Shown: piece after piece, positions 8,975 to 17,063 of the stretch
Numbering within the stretch: the first letter of the stretch is position 1
Layout: every line of letters begins with the position of its first letter
Origin: CAYTTR01 sp964440805
GTDB taxonomy: Bacteria > Acidobacteriota > Aminicenantia > Aminicenantales > Aminicenantaceae
Direction: 5' to 3'
NCBI GenBank assembly: GCA_964440805.1
Contig: CAYTTR010000001.1
Location: forward strand, 1 to 64,000
Length of the DNA: 64,000 bases
Notes under the pieces: model-generated
The model's database searches: none
Told to the model about the DNA's origin: nothing
What the model saw: only the letters and a program-made list of their open reading frames with translations
Program-made: the position numbers and the translations under genes

Positions 8975-9796
8975 ATGGTGTTTTTCTTGAAAAGTAGCAA
9001 CCGAAAAAAAGGAATAATTATTGCAGTTTACGTATTTTTTTTCGTCTTGTGCAGCTTTGCCGGAGAACAGTCAGAAGACCAAGAAGAAAAAAAATCTTAT
9101 TTAAAATATGATTCAACTACTGCTTTTTCTCTGGTTTTGACCAAAGGGAATAATGATAATTTCTCTTACAGCTTGGATACAGACCACCTTTTTGCTTTTG
9201 GCAGAAATAATATTAATCTAAAAGGCCGTTTAATCCAGGCCCAATCAGACAGAGAAAAGAAATCTGACCTTTATTATTCTCACCTAAAATATGACCGCCA
9301 GATAAGCAAAAAGGCTTATTTGCTCAGCTTTTTCCGCTTTGAACGAAACAAACTTGCTGGTTATGAGTACAGGTTAGCTCTATCTGTAGGAGGAGGGTGT
9401 TCTTGGGTTAAAAAAGAGAATATGTTGTTTTCTTCAGAAGCGGCCATAGGCTGGAACAATGAAGATACCAAGCAGAGGATAAATCTTCAAAATGTAAAGG
9501 ACACCAATTCTATTATTGAAAAAAGCATAACTGCTTCTTTCTGGTCCGCTTTGATGATCCACAAATGGGATTTCCAACTTAACTCATCTGCCAAAATAAC
9601 TTTACAGGAAACTGTCTTTATCAATCTTGAAGATTTGCTTGATTACAGGACTAATTCCTATGCTGGTGTCACTGCTTCTATCAACAAGCATTTCGCTCTT
9701 AACACAAGTATTCAAATAATTTATGAAAGAAAGCCTGTTCCTGGTTATAAACATACCGATACCTACCTCCTGAGTTCATTTGTTGTTAAAATCTGA
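8975..9796 (+). CDS. DUF481 outer-membrane beta-barrel-like protein
   Basis: Predicted exported protein of the DUF481 (YdiY-like) family. Residues 11-30 form a signal peptide (IIIAVYVFFFVLCSFAG), after which the sequence alternates hydrophobic and polar residues as amphipathic strands (for example FSLVLTKGNNDNFSYSL and YAGVTASINKHFALNTSIQI). This fits a small outer-membrane barrel. The 273 residues suit the family. The last strand ends YLLSSFVVKI, an aromatic/hydrophobic C-terminus of the barrel type. It stands alone between repeats and the antiporter remnants. Role unknown. Confidence 0.75.
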   Translation: MVFFLKSSNRKKGIIIAVYVFFFVLCSFAGEQSEDQEEKKSYLKYDSTTAFSLVLTKGNNDNFSYSLDTDHLFAFGRNNINLKGRLIQAQSDREKKSDLYYSHLKYDRQISKKAYLLSFFRFERNKLAGYEYRLALSVGGGCSWVKKENMLFSSEAAIGWNNEDTKQRINLQNVKDTNSIIEKSITASFWSALMIHKWDFQLNSSAKITLQETVFINLEDLLDYRTNSYAGVTASINKHFALNTSIQIIYERKPVPGYKHTDTYLLSSFVVKI

Positions 9797-9892
9797 TTTC
9801 ATTATTTTCCATTTTTATTCTATAAATAAAAAGAATTTCAACCGGACCCTCTAATCCCAAGAGGTCAATATTTCACTCGTTGAGGTATTACG

Positions 9893-10177
9893 GTGAAGAA
9901 GGCATTCATTAAAGGTACTATTCTTCAATTCATAGTACTTTTCGGTCTCTGGTTGGTGCTCAGAGGAACTGTTCCGGTACTGGAAGAAGGTTCTCCCTTT
10001 GTGGATAATGCCCTTCACTATATCAATCCAATTCCTCATACCTTGATGCTGACAGCTATTGTGACCGGAATGGCTACCTGTGGAGTAGCTTTCGCCCTTA
10101 TCATTACCATTTATCATCGTTACGGTACTCTTGAAGAGCCCGAACTTCTAAAGAGATTGGCAGATGATCTCGAATAA
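9893..10177 (+). pseudogene. Fused remnants of an Mrp-type antiporter (subunits E and C)
   Basis: The second half (INPIPHTLMLTAIVTGMATC, then a polar tail) matches the conserved core of Mrp/Mnh subunit C, usually written DPLPQALVLTAIVI, a relative of NuoK. The first 40 residues (ILQFIVLFGLWLVLRG) look like the start of subunit E. The two parts appear joined by deletion, leaving 94 residues, shorter than an intact subunit C. The GTG start has TGAGG upstream, so it might still be translated. Membership in the Mrp family is fairly safe; the E-C fusion reading is inference. Confidence 0.55.
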
Positions 10178-10181
10178 TACA

Positions 10182-10722
10182 TCTTCTCTGGCACCTCTAA
10201 TACTTTTGGGAGCTGGAATTAAATCCCTTTAGCTGCTTTTCGTTTCCTGATAATGGGGGCTGCTGGAAGTGCCTTTTATCTAATGGGAGTGGGATTTATA
10301 TATGGCTCAGTAATAACCATGGCTCAGAAAGAAATGAAGCGAATGCTGGCCTGTTCCACGGCTCATTTGATTGAAACAATTCAAATATTGGGATTAACTT
10401 TTATCGGTTTTGGCTTTTTCGCCAAAAAATTGAATTCCATGCCCACCTGGCACTTGACTTTGATTGGTTTTTCAGGCGTCCTGTTAAAGCAATAAGAATA
10501 ATTTGTGTGGATGGAGTAGCATCGTTTTTCAAACACACAGACCAATGGGCAGCTCCTATGGTTAAAAAATTAACTGATTTCAGCCGGAATCCAGTCTTGA
10601 TTTTCGATAAAAAGAAAATTTATTCCCCGGACCGCTTTCGTCCTCTGAATCAGACTCTGCTAACCTTGCTTATTGCCGGTTTCGTAATTATTATGATTTT
10701 GGTGATGTATAATAGCTTTTAA
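10182..10722 (+). pseudogene. Fragmented Mrp/Mnh antiporter subunit D (ND5-like)
   Basis: Three pieces of a proton-translocating antiporter subunit D lie in order. Around 10182-10236 the frame reads SSLAPLILLGAGIKS and then hits a stop. From 10253 it reads AGSAFYLMGVGFIYGSVIT, the helix with the conserved LxGxGFIYG pattern, ending at 10495. From 10507 a C-terminal piece (DQWAAPMVKKLTDFSR and a last hydrophobic helix) runs to 10722. An intact subunit D has about 500 residues; fewer than 170 remain, with large deletions and stops. Clearly non-functional. Confidence 0.65.
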
Positions 10723-10727
10723 CTTTA

Positions 10728-11723
10728 ATGGTGGAGAAGAAATTGCAGAATAAAATCATTCTAACCATTTTAGATCTTATTGGCCAGACTCCTCTTCTTA
10801 AACTTCAACGGGTGACATCAGGCTTTAAAGCTGAAATTTTTGCCAAGCTTGAATTCATAAATCCTATGGGAAGCGTCAAGGATCGCATTGCCCGTTACAT
10901 GGTGGAGAAAGCAGAAAGGGAAGGAAAACTAAAGCCGGGAGATACCATAATCGACAATTCCTCCGGCAATACTGCTTTAGGATTGGCCATGGTTTGTGCT
11001 CTCAAAGGATACAAGTTAAAAATGGTTGTCCGGGACAATATCAGTCCTGAAAAACTCAATTTTCTCCAGGCTCTTCAGGTTGAAACTGTATTGGTCGATC
11101 ACACCTTGCCTCCTGATTCTCCGGAAAGTTACAATAATTTTGCCCCTCGGTTAGCTAAGCAGACACCGGGAGGTTATTACCTGGATCAACATAATAACCT
11201 GGATAATAATGAATGTCATTATCTTACAACCGGGCCTGAAATCTGGGAACAAATGGAAGGGAAAATTGATTATTTTGTGGCCGGAGTGGGGACTGGTGGC
11301 ACAATCTGCGGAGCTGCTAAATTTTTAAAAGGAAAAGACCCCAAAATTAAAGTTATTGGAGTGGATCCGGTCGGATCTGTTTTCTACGATTATTTTCATC
11401 ACCGAAAACTCATCAAACCTTCTCCTTATTTGATGGAAGGGTTGGGTGATGAATTTCTAATAAAATGCGTTGAATTCAAATATATAGATGATATTTACCG
11501 GGTAAGCGATGAGGAAGCTTTTTTAACTGTCAGAAAATTGGCCTTGCAAGAAGCGGTTTTGGCCGGAGGTTCAAGCGGAGCTGCTTTGTGGGCTTGTTTG
11601 AAGTTAGCTTCAAAACTTGAACAGCCGGCCAGGATAGTTACTGTATTTCCTGATTCTGCCAACCGTTACCTGAGCACTATTTATAATGATGAATGGATGA
11701 GAAGTAAGGGAATGTTAAAATAG
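10728..11723 (+). CDS. PLP-dependent cysteine synthase / cystathionine beta-synthase-type enzyme
   Basis: Fold-type II pyridoxal-phosphate enzyme that builds cysteine or cystathionine by beta-replacement. The PLP lysine is K51 in GSVKDRIA, the substrate loop NSSGNTALG begins near residue 77, and GTGGTICG is the phosphate-binding glycine loop. The C-terminal AGGSSGAAL and FPDSANRYL motifs are present. The 331 residues are complete. The GLGDEF segment resembles cystathionine beta-synthase more than CysK, but there is no regulatory CBS domain, so I do not choose between them. It is the only intact gene in a stretch of pseudogenes. Confidence 0.85.
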   Translation: MVEKKLQNKIILTILDLIGQTPLLKLQRVTSGFKAEIFAKLEFINPMGSVKDRIARYMVEKAEREGKLKPGDTIIDNSSGNTALGLAMVCALKGYKLKMVVRDNISPEKLNFLQALQVETVLVDHTLPPDSPESYNNFAPRLAKQTPGGYYLDQHNNLDNNECHYLTTGPEIWEQMEGKIDYFVAGVGTGGTICGAAKFLKGKDPKIKVIGVDPVGSVFYDYFHHRKLIKPSPYLMEGLGDEFLIKCVEFKYIDDIYRVSDEEAFLTVRKLALQEAVLAGGSSGAALWACLKLASKLEQPARIVTVFPDSANRYLSTIYNDEWMRSKGMLK

Positions 11724-11745
11724 ATAAAAAAGAAAGGATTTGAAT

Positions 11746-12701
11746 ATGCCTCAAAGAACCGGTCTTTCAATCTTGGACATTGTAGTCTTCTTTGCGGCCT
11801 TTTTTGCAGTGGTAATTAGTGTCAGCATGTATAAAAGCCGGAGGGAAGAGACAGGCGAGGATTTCTTTCTGGCCAGCCGGGGATTAATATGGCCCTTGAT
11901 AGGCCTTTCATTGATAGCAGCCAATATTTCCACAGAACACTTTTGGGAGTTCTCTTGGCCGCCGGTTTGAAACTCATTATCCCTTTTATAATTATTTTAC
12001 CCGGCATAATGGCTTTCCATCTCTACGGCCATTTAATGACCGGGCAAGCGGGTACCGATGCTGCTTATCCACTGTTAATAAGAAATTTAGTCGGTCCAGG
12101 GGCCAGGGCTTTTATTTTTGCGGCCATAAGCGGGGCGGTCATAAGCTCCTTAGCTTCCATGCTCAACTCGGCCTCTACCATTTTCACCATGGATATTTTT
12201 AAAAGGCAATTGAGGAAAACCGATTCCCAGAAGAGTCTTATCTGGAGCGGGCGCTTATCCACACTGATTTTTGTAATGATAGGGGCTTTGATTACTACCC
12301 AATTGGGCCATCCTAAATTCAAAGGAATTTTCAATTATATTCAGGAATTCCAGGGCTATATTTCTCCCGGAATACTGGCTGCTTTCATATTCGGATTATT
12401 CGTATAAAGGACTCCGCCCATGGCCGGAGTAGCGGCCTTGCTCAGTTCAGTTCCTGTTTACGGATTTCTTCACTGGCAGTTCGGAAGAGTGGCTTTTTTA
12501 AACCGGATGGCTATTACCTTCGGCGTGGTAGTAGTTTTAATGACCGTCATTACTATGGTCAAGCCTCTTAAAAAACCGTTGAATTTACCGGTAAGGCAAG
12601 CCTATGACATGAGCCCAACTAAATCAGTGTTATGGATAGGGATTGGAATAATTTTACTCACTATCGGGCTTTATGTTTTAATAGAAATTCTGGCCAAATG
12701 A
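11746..12701 (+). pseudogene. Broken solute:sodium symporter (SSS family)
   Basis: The start (ATG 11746, AAAGGA upstream) gives helix one and the family's core FFLASRGLIWPLIGLSLIAA with NISTEHF, but the frame then breaks near 11950 and resumes in another frame at LAAGLKLIIPF, having lost several helices. A second lesion is an in-frame TAA at 12405-12407 where the family normally has a lysine (FGLFV-stop-RTPPMAGVAALL). The last part runs to the TGA at 12699-12701. An intact transporter would be about 500-550 residues. It overlaps the kinase remnant by ATGA, suggesting a former sugar uptake operon. Confidence 0.85.
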
Positions 12702-13534
12702 GACTGAATAGTGAAGATAAAAAAGCAGTAGAAAGAATAAAAGCTGCTGCCGGAGAACAATCAATAGACCTCAAAGAAGGCCGTATCAGGCGGACTTCTT
12801 CCCGCTTGTGCTTGGCTGTTGAGCATGGAGATTACAACGGAACCGATTTATTGGGGGTCGGAACCGACCGTTTCATTTGGTTCGGCTACAAACCCAGCCG
12901 TAACGGCAAATTCAGACTTTTCAGCCTCAATTTTCCTGAAGACGGGGTAGTGGAATTTCAACAGGGAAATGTTCCTGAGCCCGAGTCATCAGCTATCTCC
13001 GGAACCTGGGGCCGTTTCCCTTATGGAGTCGCATACATTCTAAGAAAGAAAGGGTTCCCATTAAAAAAAGGACTGGAGTTGGCTGAAATAAAAGAGAAAG
13101 CCCTTTATGCTGAAATATATTCCAAGTTTCACCAAAAATACCCTTCTTTATGCAAACGACTAAAATACATCTTTCAAGCTCAACAGCGTTTTTCTTTAAT
13201 GATTAAAGCTTGGGAATCAGGTGATGTCTATACTATCGGCCGGTTATTCAAGGATGATGGTTTAGGTCTTAGGGATGATCATCAAATCTCAGGACCTGAA
13301 CTTGAAACTAGGTGTGACATTGCCAGAATTGTTCCCGGAGTATTTGGAGAAAGGATGCTGGGAGGAGGGGATAAGGGAGCTGCCGGCGCCATTGTGCTTG
13401 CCTCACATATTGATGAACTTCGCCGGGCAATCGATGTCGCTTATCCCAGGAGTCATCCCGATTATATTGCTAAATACGCAGTCCATGTCTGCCGGGTTGT
13501 TCAGGGGGTGACGGAATTTGAAGGATTATTATAA
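12698..13534 (+). pseudogene. Galactokinase-like GHMP kinase lacking the ATP-binding motif
   Basis: The N-terminus has a variant of the galactokinase signature, RLCLAVEHGDYNGTDLLG, in place of the usual GRVNLIGEHTDYN. The C-terminal motif ERMLGGGDKGAAGAIV matches GHMP motif 3. The central GLSSS ATP-binding motif and about 100 surrounding residues are missing in frame, leaving 278 instead of about 390. The open frame reaches back to 12632, but the ATG at 12698 overlapping the transporter stop is the natural start. A kinase without the phosphate loop should be inactive, so I call it a pseudogene despite its open frame. Confidence 0.7.
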
Positions 13535-13667
13535 ATAACAGGAATGTTAAAATAATGTATAATTTCTATAACGGAATTAGGGTTGCTTCCGGCCACTCTT
13601 TGCCGGAATAAAACAGATGTCTTCCCAAAAACCGATAAAACAGAAGAAAAAAAGCAGGAGGAGTCAA

Positions 13668-14162
13668 ATGCTCATCCCTACCATAATCTTAGGTGTTCTG
13701 GCCATAACTCTTTTTCTTATCGGCTGTTTCAGAGGAGAAGGAGAACATATAGCCGGGTTGAAAAGAGCCTGGGGTATGACCTATGAAATACTTCCCCTTC
13801 TTTTTTTCGCTTTTTTAATGGCCGGCATGCTGCAAATTTTAATTCCCCAGGAAGTAATGGCCAGATGGGTAGGGGAGGAGTCGGGATTAAGAGGAATTTT
13901 GGTTGGAACTTTTGTCGGCGGCTTCATGCCCGGCGGTCCTTATGTCAGCCTGCCGGTGGCTGCCGGGCTGTTAAGAGCAGGCGCAGGAGTAGGAACAATG
14001 GTGGCTTTTCTTACGGCTTGGTCGCTGTGGGCCATATCCCGACTTCCCATGGAGATAGGAATAATGGGCTTCCGGTTTACAATAGTCCGCCTTGCCTGCA
14101 CCTTCTTTTTTCCGCCGATTGCCGGCTTAATAGCCCAGGCATTTTTTTCCAGTTATAAATAA
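13668..14162 (+). CDS. Small YraQ/UPF0718-type permease
   Basis: Integral membrane protein of the permease (DUF318/YraQ) type. About five hydrophobic helices are visible, with a conserved glycine/proline segment GGFMPGGPYVSLPVAAGLL. Related proteins are usually annotated as predicted permeases, some tied to metal or arsenic handling; the substrate is unknown here. The ATG at 13668 has a strong AGGAGGAG ribosome site at 13656-13663 and gives 164 residues; the frame also opens at 13617 with a lysine-rich extension but no ribosome site. A perfect 7-bp hairpin (TTCCGGC/GCCGGAA, 13587-13608) lies upstream. Confidence 0.75.
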   Translation: MLIPTIILGVLAITLFLIGCFRGEGEHIAGLKRAWGMTYEILPLLFFAFLMAGMLQILIPQEVMARWVGEESGLRGILVGTFVGGFMPGGPYVSLPVAAGLLRAGAGVGTMVAFLTAWSLWAISRLPMEIGIMGFRFTIVRLACTFFFPPIAGLIAQAFFSSYK

Positions 14163-14199
14163 AAAAGAATCCATTTGTTTTAATAGAAATTGTTATTGA

Positions 14200-14340
14200 A
14201 GGTCATCAGATATGTCCGAAGCGACATTGAGGATCTAGCCTTGTTACGCAGCCGCCGAAAATAGCGGTGAGAGAATGGCGAAAAAGATCCGAAGGAGAGC
14301 TGAGAACAGACCTGATGCTTTATAAGATAATGCGTTCAAT
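14200..14340 (+). ncRNA. Candidate structured RNA, family unknown
   Basis: A gene-free, relatively G-rich stretch with nested complementary segments: AGGTC 14200-14204 with GACCT 14309-14313 (or CATCAG 14204-14209 with CTGATG 14312-14317), ATGTC 14212-14216 with GACAT 14223-14227, GGATCT 14231-14236 with AGATCC 14285-14290, and GCCGC 14251-14255 with GCGGT 14264-14268. This makes a plausible multi-stem junction closed by an outer helix. I do not recognise the family. It could be a leader of the AIR-synthase-like gene or an independent small RNA. Confidence 0.35.
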
Positions 14341-14344
14341 GAAC

Positions 14345-14372
14345 TTGACAAATACTATAGATTAGATAATAT
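14345..14372 (+). promoter_or_regulatory. Probable sigma70 promoter of the AIR-synthase-like gene
   Basis: A consensus TTGACA at 14345-14350 is followed, after 16 bases, by TAATAT at 14367-14372. Transcription would begin about 14379, almost on the start codon at 14382, and there is no ribosome site, so the message could be leaderless. It lies just after the candidate RNA, which would make that RNA a separate transcript. Confidence 0.4.
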
Positions 14373-14381
14373 AACTATGTT

Positions 14382-15437
14382 ATGAAAAAAGCAGAATTTC
14401 CCCAGATAGGCAAGGTTTCTTCTTCTTTTTTTGATAACTACATTTATCCCCGCTTAGGAGCCCATAAAGAGGAAGTGCTGGTTGGCCCGGGCCATGGCCT
14501 TGACACCGGCATAATCCGGCTTAACGGCGGAAAAATAATGGCGGTGACCACAGACCCGGTTTATATTGTGCCGCAGTACGGCTGGGATGAAGCTGCCTGG
14601 TTTGCCTGGCATATACTGGCTTCAGACGTTACCACCTGCGGTTTTCCTCCGGCTTATATCTCCGTTGATTGGAATCTTCCTCTCTCCGTTGACGAAAAAT
14701 CGTTTGAAATAATATGGAAAAGATGGCATAAGGAGAGCAAAAAATATGGAGCCGCAATCGTAGCCGGGCATACAGCCCGATATGACGGTACTGATTACCC
14801 TATGGTAGGCGGGGCCACTTTTATGGCTATTGGAGATGAGGATAAATACTTGACTCCTCGGATGGCTGAGCCGGGAGATATTTTGATTATAACCAAAGGA
14901 CCGGCAGTGGAAGCAGTAGGAATTTTTTCCTCTCTTTTTTTTGAAGAAATAAAAGAAAAGCTGGGGCTTGAAATAGCCGAGCAGGGAAAAGAGCTTTTCT
15001 TTTCCATGAGCACAGTTGAGGATGCCCTGACTGCAGCCAAAAACGGTCTCCGGACTGTGGTCACTTCCATGCATGATGCCACCGAATGCGGTATTCTGGG
15101 TGGAGTGATTGAGGTGGCCCGGGCTTCTAAAACAGGAGTTATACTGGAGCTTGATAAAATCGATGTGCCGGAAGCAGTGGAAGCGGTCTGTAAGCTTTAT
15201 GGAATGGAGCTTTTCTCTTCTATCAGTGAAGGAACCTTGATTATAACTGTTAAACCTGAAGGAGTAAGTCAAGTAATGAAAGCCTTTAGAAAAAAAAGAA
15301 TAGCAGCCTTTATCGGTGGAGAAATGCTTCCTGAAAAAAAAGGAAGATGGCTATTAAGTAAGGGGAAAAAAAGCCCGCTGGTTCATCCCCAAATTGATCC
15401 TTTCTGGGGGGCTTTTCAAAGAGCTGTGAGCAGGTAG
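14382..15437 (+). CDS. AIR synthase-related protein (PurM/HypE/ThiL superfamily)
   Basis: ATP-binding protein of the PurM-like superfamily, which includes HypE, ThiL, SelD and AIR synthase. The N-terminal half has VGPGHGLDTGIIRLN and AVTTDPVY, placing an acidic metal/ATP site in the usual position, then VAGHTARYDG and PGDILIITKG mark the second half. The C-terminal half has MHDATECGILGGVIEVARAS, the typical glycine-rich motif. The 351 residues match HypE-like AIR-synthase family proteins. There are no hydrogenase, thiamine or purine neighbours, so the exact substrate is open. Confidence 0.8.
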   Translation: MKKAEFPQIGKVSSSFFDNYIYPRLGAHKEEVLVGPGHGLDTGIIRLNGGKIMAVTTDPVYIVPQYGWDEAAWFAWHILASDVTTCGFPPAYISVDWNLPLSVDEKSFEIIWKRWHKESKKYGAAIVAGHTARYDGTDYPMVGGATFMAIGDEDKYLTPRMAEPGDILIITKGPAVEAVGIFSSLFFEEIKEKLGLEIAEQGKELFFSMSTVEDALTAAKNGLRTVVTSMHDATECGILGGVIEVARASKTGVILELDKIDVPEAVEAVCKLYGMELFSSISEGTLIITVKPEGVSQVMKAFRKKRIAAFIGGEMLPEKKGRWLLSKGKKSPLVHPQIDPFWGAFQRAVSR

Positions 15438-15538
15438 TTTCCTCTACCAATATAAATAGCTATCACTACTCTTTATTTTTGAAATTTCCTTATTAACCTG
15501 ATAGACTGATTCTCTTACTTATTTAGAGGGTAACACCT

Positions 15539-16936
15539 ATGCAGATTGAATTTTTGGGAGCTTGCCGCCAGGTAACCGGTTCTTCTTTTTTATTTCAAGT
15601 AAATGGACTTAAGATACTAATTGATTGCGGATTATACCAGGAAAGGGAATATTTAAGCCGGAACTGGGCCGATTTTCCTGTTCCGCCTGAAGAAATCGAT
15701 TTTATTCTACTGACTCACATCCATCTCGATCACTGCGGTCTTCTTCCCAAGGTGGTCAGAAATGGATTCAAAGGAAAAATTCTAACCACTTCTGCTTCCC
15801 AGGATTTACTCCCGGTAATGCTGCTCGATTCAGCCCGGATCCAGGAAGAAGATGCAGTCTACAAGAAAAAAAGACACCAAAAAGAAGGCCGCAAGGGGCC
15901 TCATCCTGAGATTCCTCTCTATACCGTATCTGATGCTGAAAATGTTTTCCCTCTGGTAAAAAGTATTTCTTACAATGAAAAAATTTCTTTAAATTCATCC
16001 GTCAGCACTGTTTTCCATGATGCCGGCCATATTCTGGGAGCAGCCATAGTGGAGATTAAATGGAGGAATGAGAGGTCAGAGAAAAGCATAATATTTTCCG
16101 GCGATATCGGACAGTGGGACAAACCGATTGTCCAAGACCCTTCGGTTTTTAAGAAAGCCGATTTCATTGTCATGGAAGCCACTTACGGTGACCGCCTGCA
16201 TGAAGACCTGGAAGCTGTGGCTATTCTTCTGGCCAAATTGGTTAATCAATTGGTTGAGGCAGGAGGAAAGCTGGTTATCCCCACATTTGCCGTGGAAAGA
16301 GCCCAGGAAATTCTCTACCATCTAAGCCGTTTAAACAGGCAGGGGAAAATCCCCGCTCTTCCTGTTTTTCTGGATAGTCCTATGGCGGTTGATGTTACTG
16401 AAATTTTTCAACAACATAAAGCTCTTATGGATGAGGAGACTCGCCATTTATTTGAAATAGGAGAACCGCCGTTCCGTTTCCCTAGGCTTAAACTGATCCG
16501 CTCAGTTGAAGAATCCAAGACCATAAATGACATTAAAGGGCCCTGTATTATTATGGCCGGTTCAGGGATGTGTACGGGAGGGCGTATTAAGCACCATCTG
16601 GTTCACACCATTTCAAGTCCTGAAAACATTATTCTTTTTGTCGGTTACCAGGCAAAAGGAACTCTGGGGAGGCAAATTCTGGAAGAAAAACCGGAAGTCC
16701 GTATCCTGGGAAAAAGGCATTCAGTCAAAGCCCGGATTGAACAAATTCAGGGATTTTCAGCTCATGCCGACAAAAACGGTCTTCTCCGTTGGTTGGATAA
16801 CTTAGAAAGTGAGCCGGAAGCAATATTTTTAGTGCACGGCGATGAAGAAGTTTTGGAAAACTTTGCTTCTGAAACCAGAACAAAGAATTTAAAGACACTA
16901 ATTCCTTCCTATCTTGAAAAATATGAAAAAAGTTGA
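15539..16936 (+). CDS. Beta-CASP metallo-beta-lactamase RNA nuclease-like protein
   Basis: MBL-fold protein with a beta-CASP domain, the architecture of RNA-processing nucleases such as CPSF73/YsxN-like enzymes. The zinc motif THIHLDHCG lies near residue 60, motif HDAGHILGAA near 160, SGDIGQWDKP follows, and the beta-CASP motifs appear as MEATYGDR and the later IIMAGSGMCTGGR, with the last histidines in QGFSAHADK and FLVHGDEE. The 465 residues are complete, so it is probably a cytoplasmic nuclease. It stands alone, 100 bases after the preceding gene. Confidence 0.88.
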   Translation: MQIEFLGACRQVTGSSFLFQVNGLKILIDCGLYQEREYLSRNWADFPVPPEEIDFILLTHIHLDHCGLLPKVVRNGFKGKILTTSASQDLLPVMLLDSARIQEEDAVYKKKRHQKEGRKGPHPEIPLYTVSDAENVFPLVKSISYNEKISLNSSVSTVFHDAGHILGAAIVEIKWRNERSEKSIIFSGDIGQWDKPIVQDPSVFKKADFIVMEATYGDRLHEDLEAVAILLAKLVNQLVEAGGKLVIPTFAVERAQEILYHLSRLNRQGKIPALPVFLDSPMAVDVTEIFQQHKALMDEETRHLFEIGEPPFRFPRLKLIRSVEESKTINDIKGPCIIMAGSGMCTGGRIKHHLVHTISSPENIILFVGYQAKGTLGRQILEEKPEVRILGKRHSVKARIEQIQGFSAHADKNGLLRWLDNLESEPEAIFLVHGDEEVLENFASETRTKNLKTLIPSYLEKYEKS

Positions 16937-17063
16937 AATTTTATCCTTAGTTAAGAGATACTTTAAAAAGAATGTTTTATTTGATTGAGGTTAAACGTAT
17001 GTCTTTTTCTCAGCCGACAAATTATTTGCTAAAAAACAAAAACTTTAAATAAGGGGTTAAATT

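Noticed and set aside
14291..14335. TPP riboswitch
   Set aside because: CTGAGA, ACCTGAT and GATAATGC appear in order, but the GGGGTGC start and the GCG-AGGGA end are missing and the spacing is wrong. Kept only as a generic RNA candidate.
16974..17052. Small 26-codon ORF before tldD
   Set aside because: No ribosome site and no recognisable features; probably chance.
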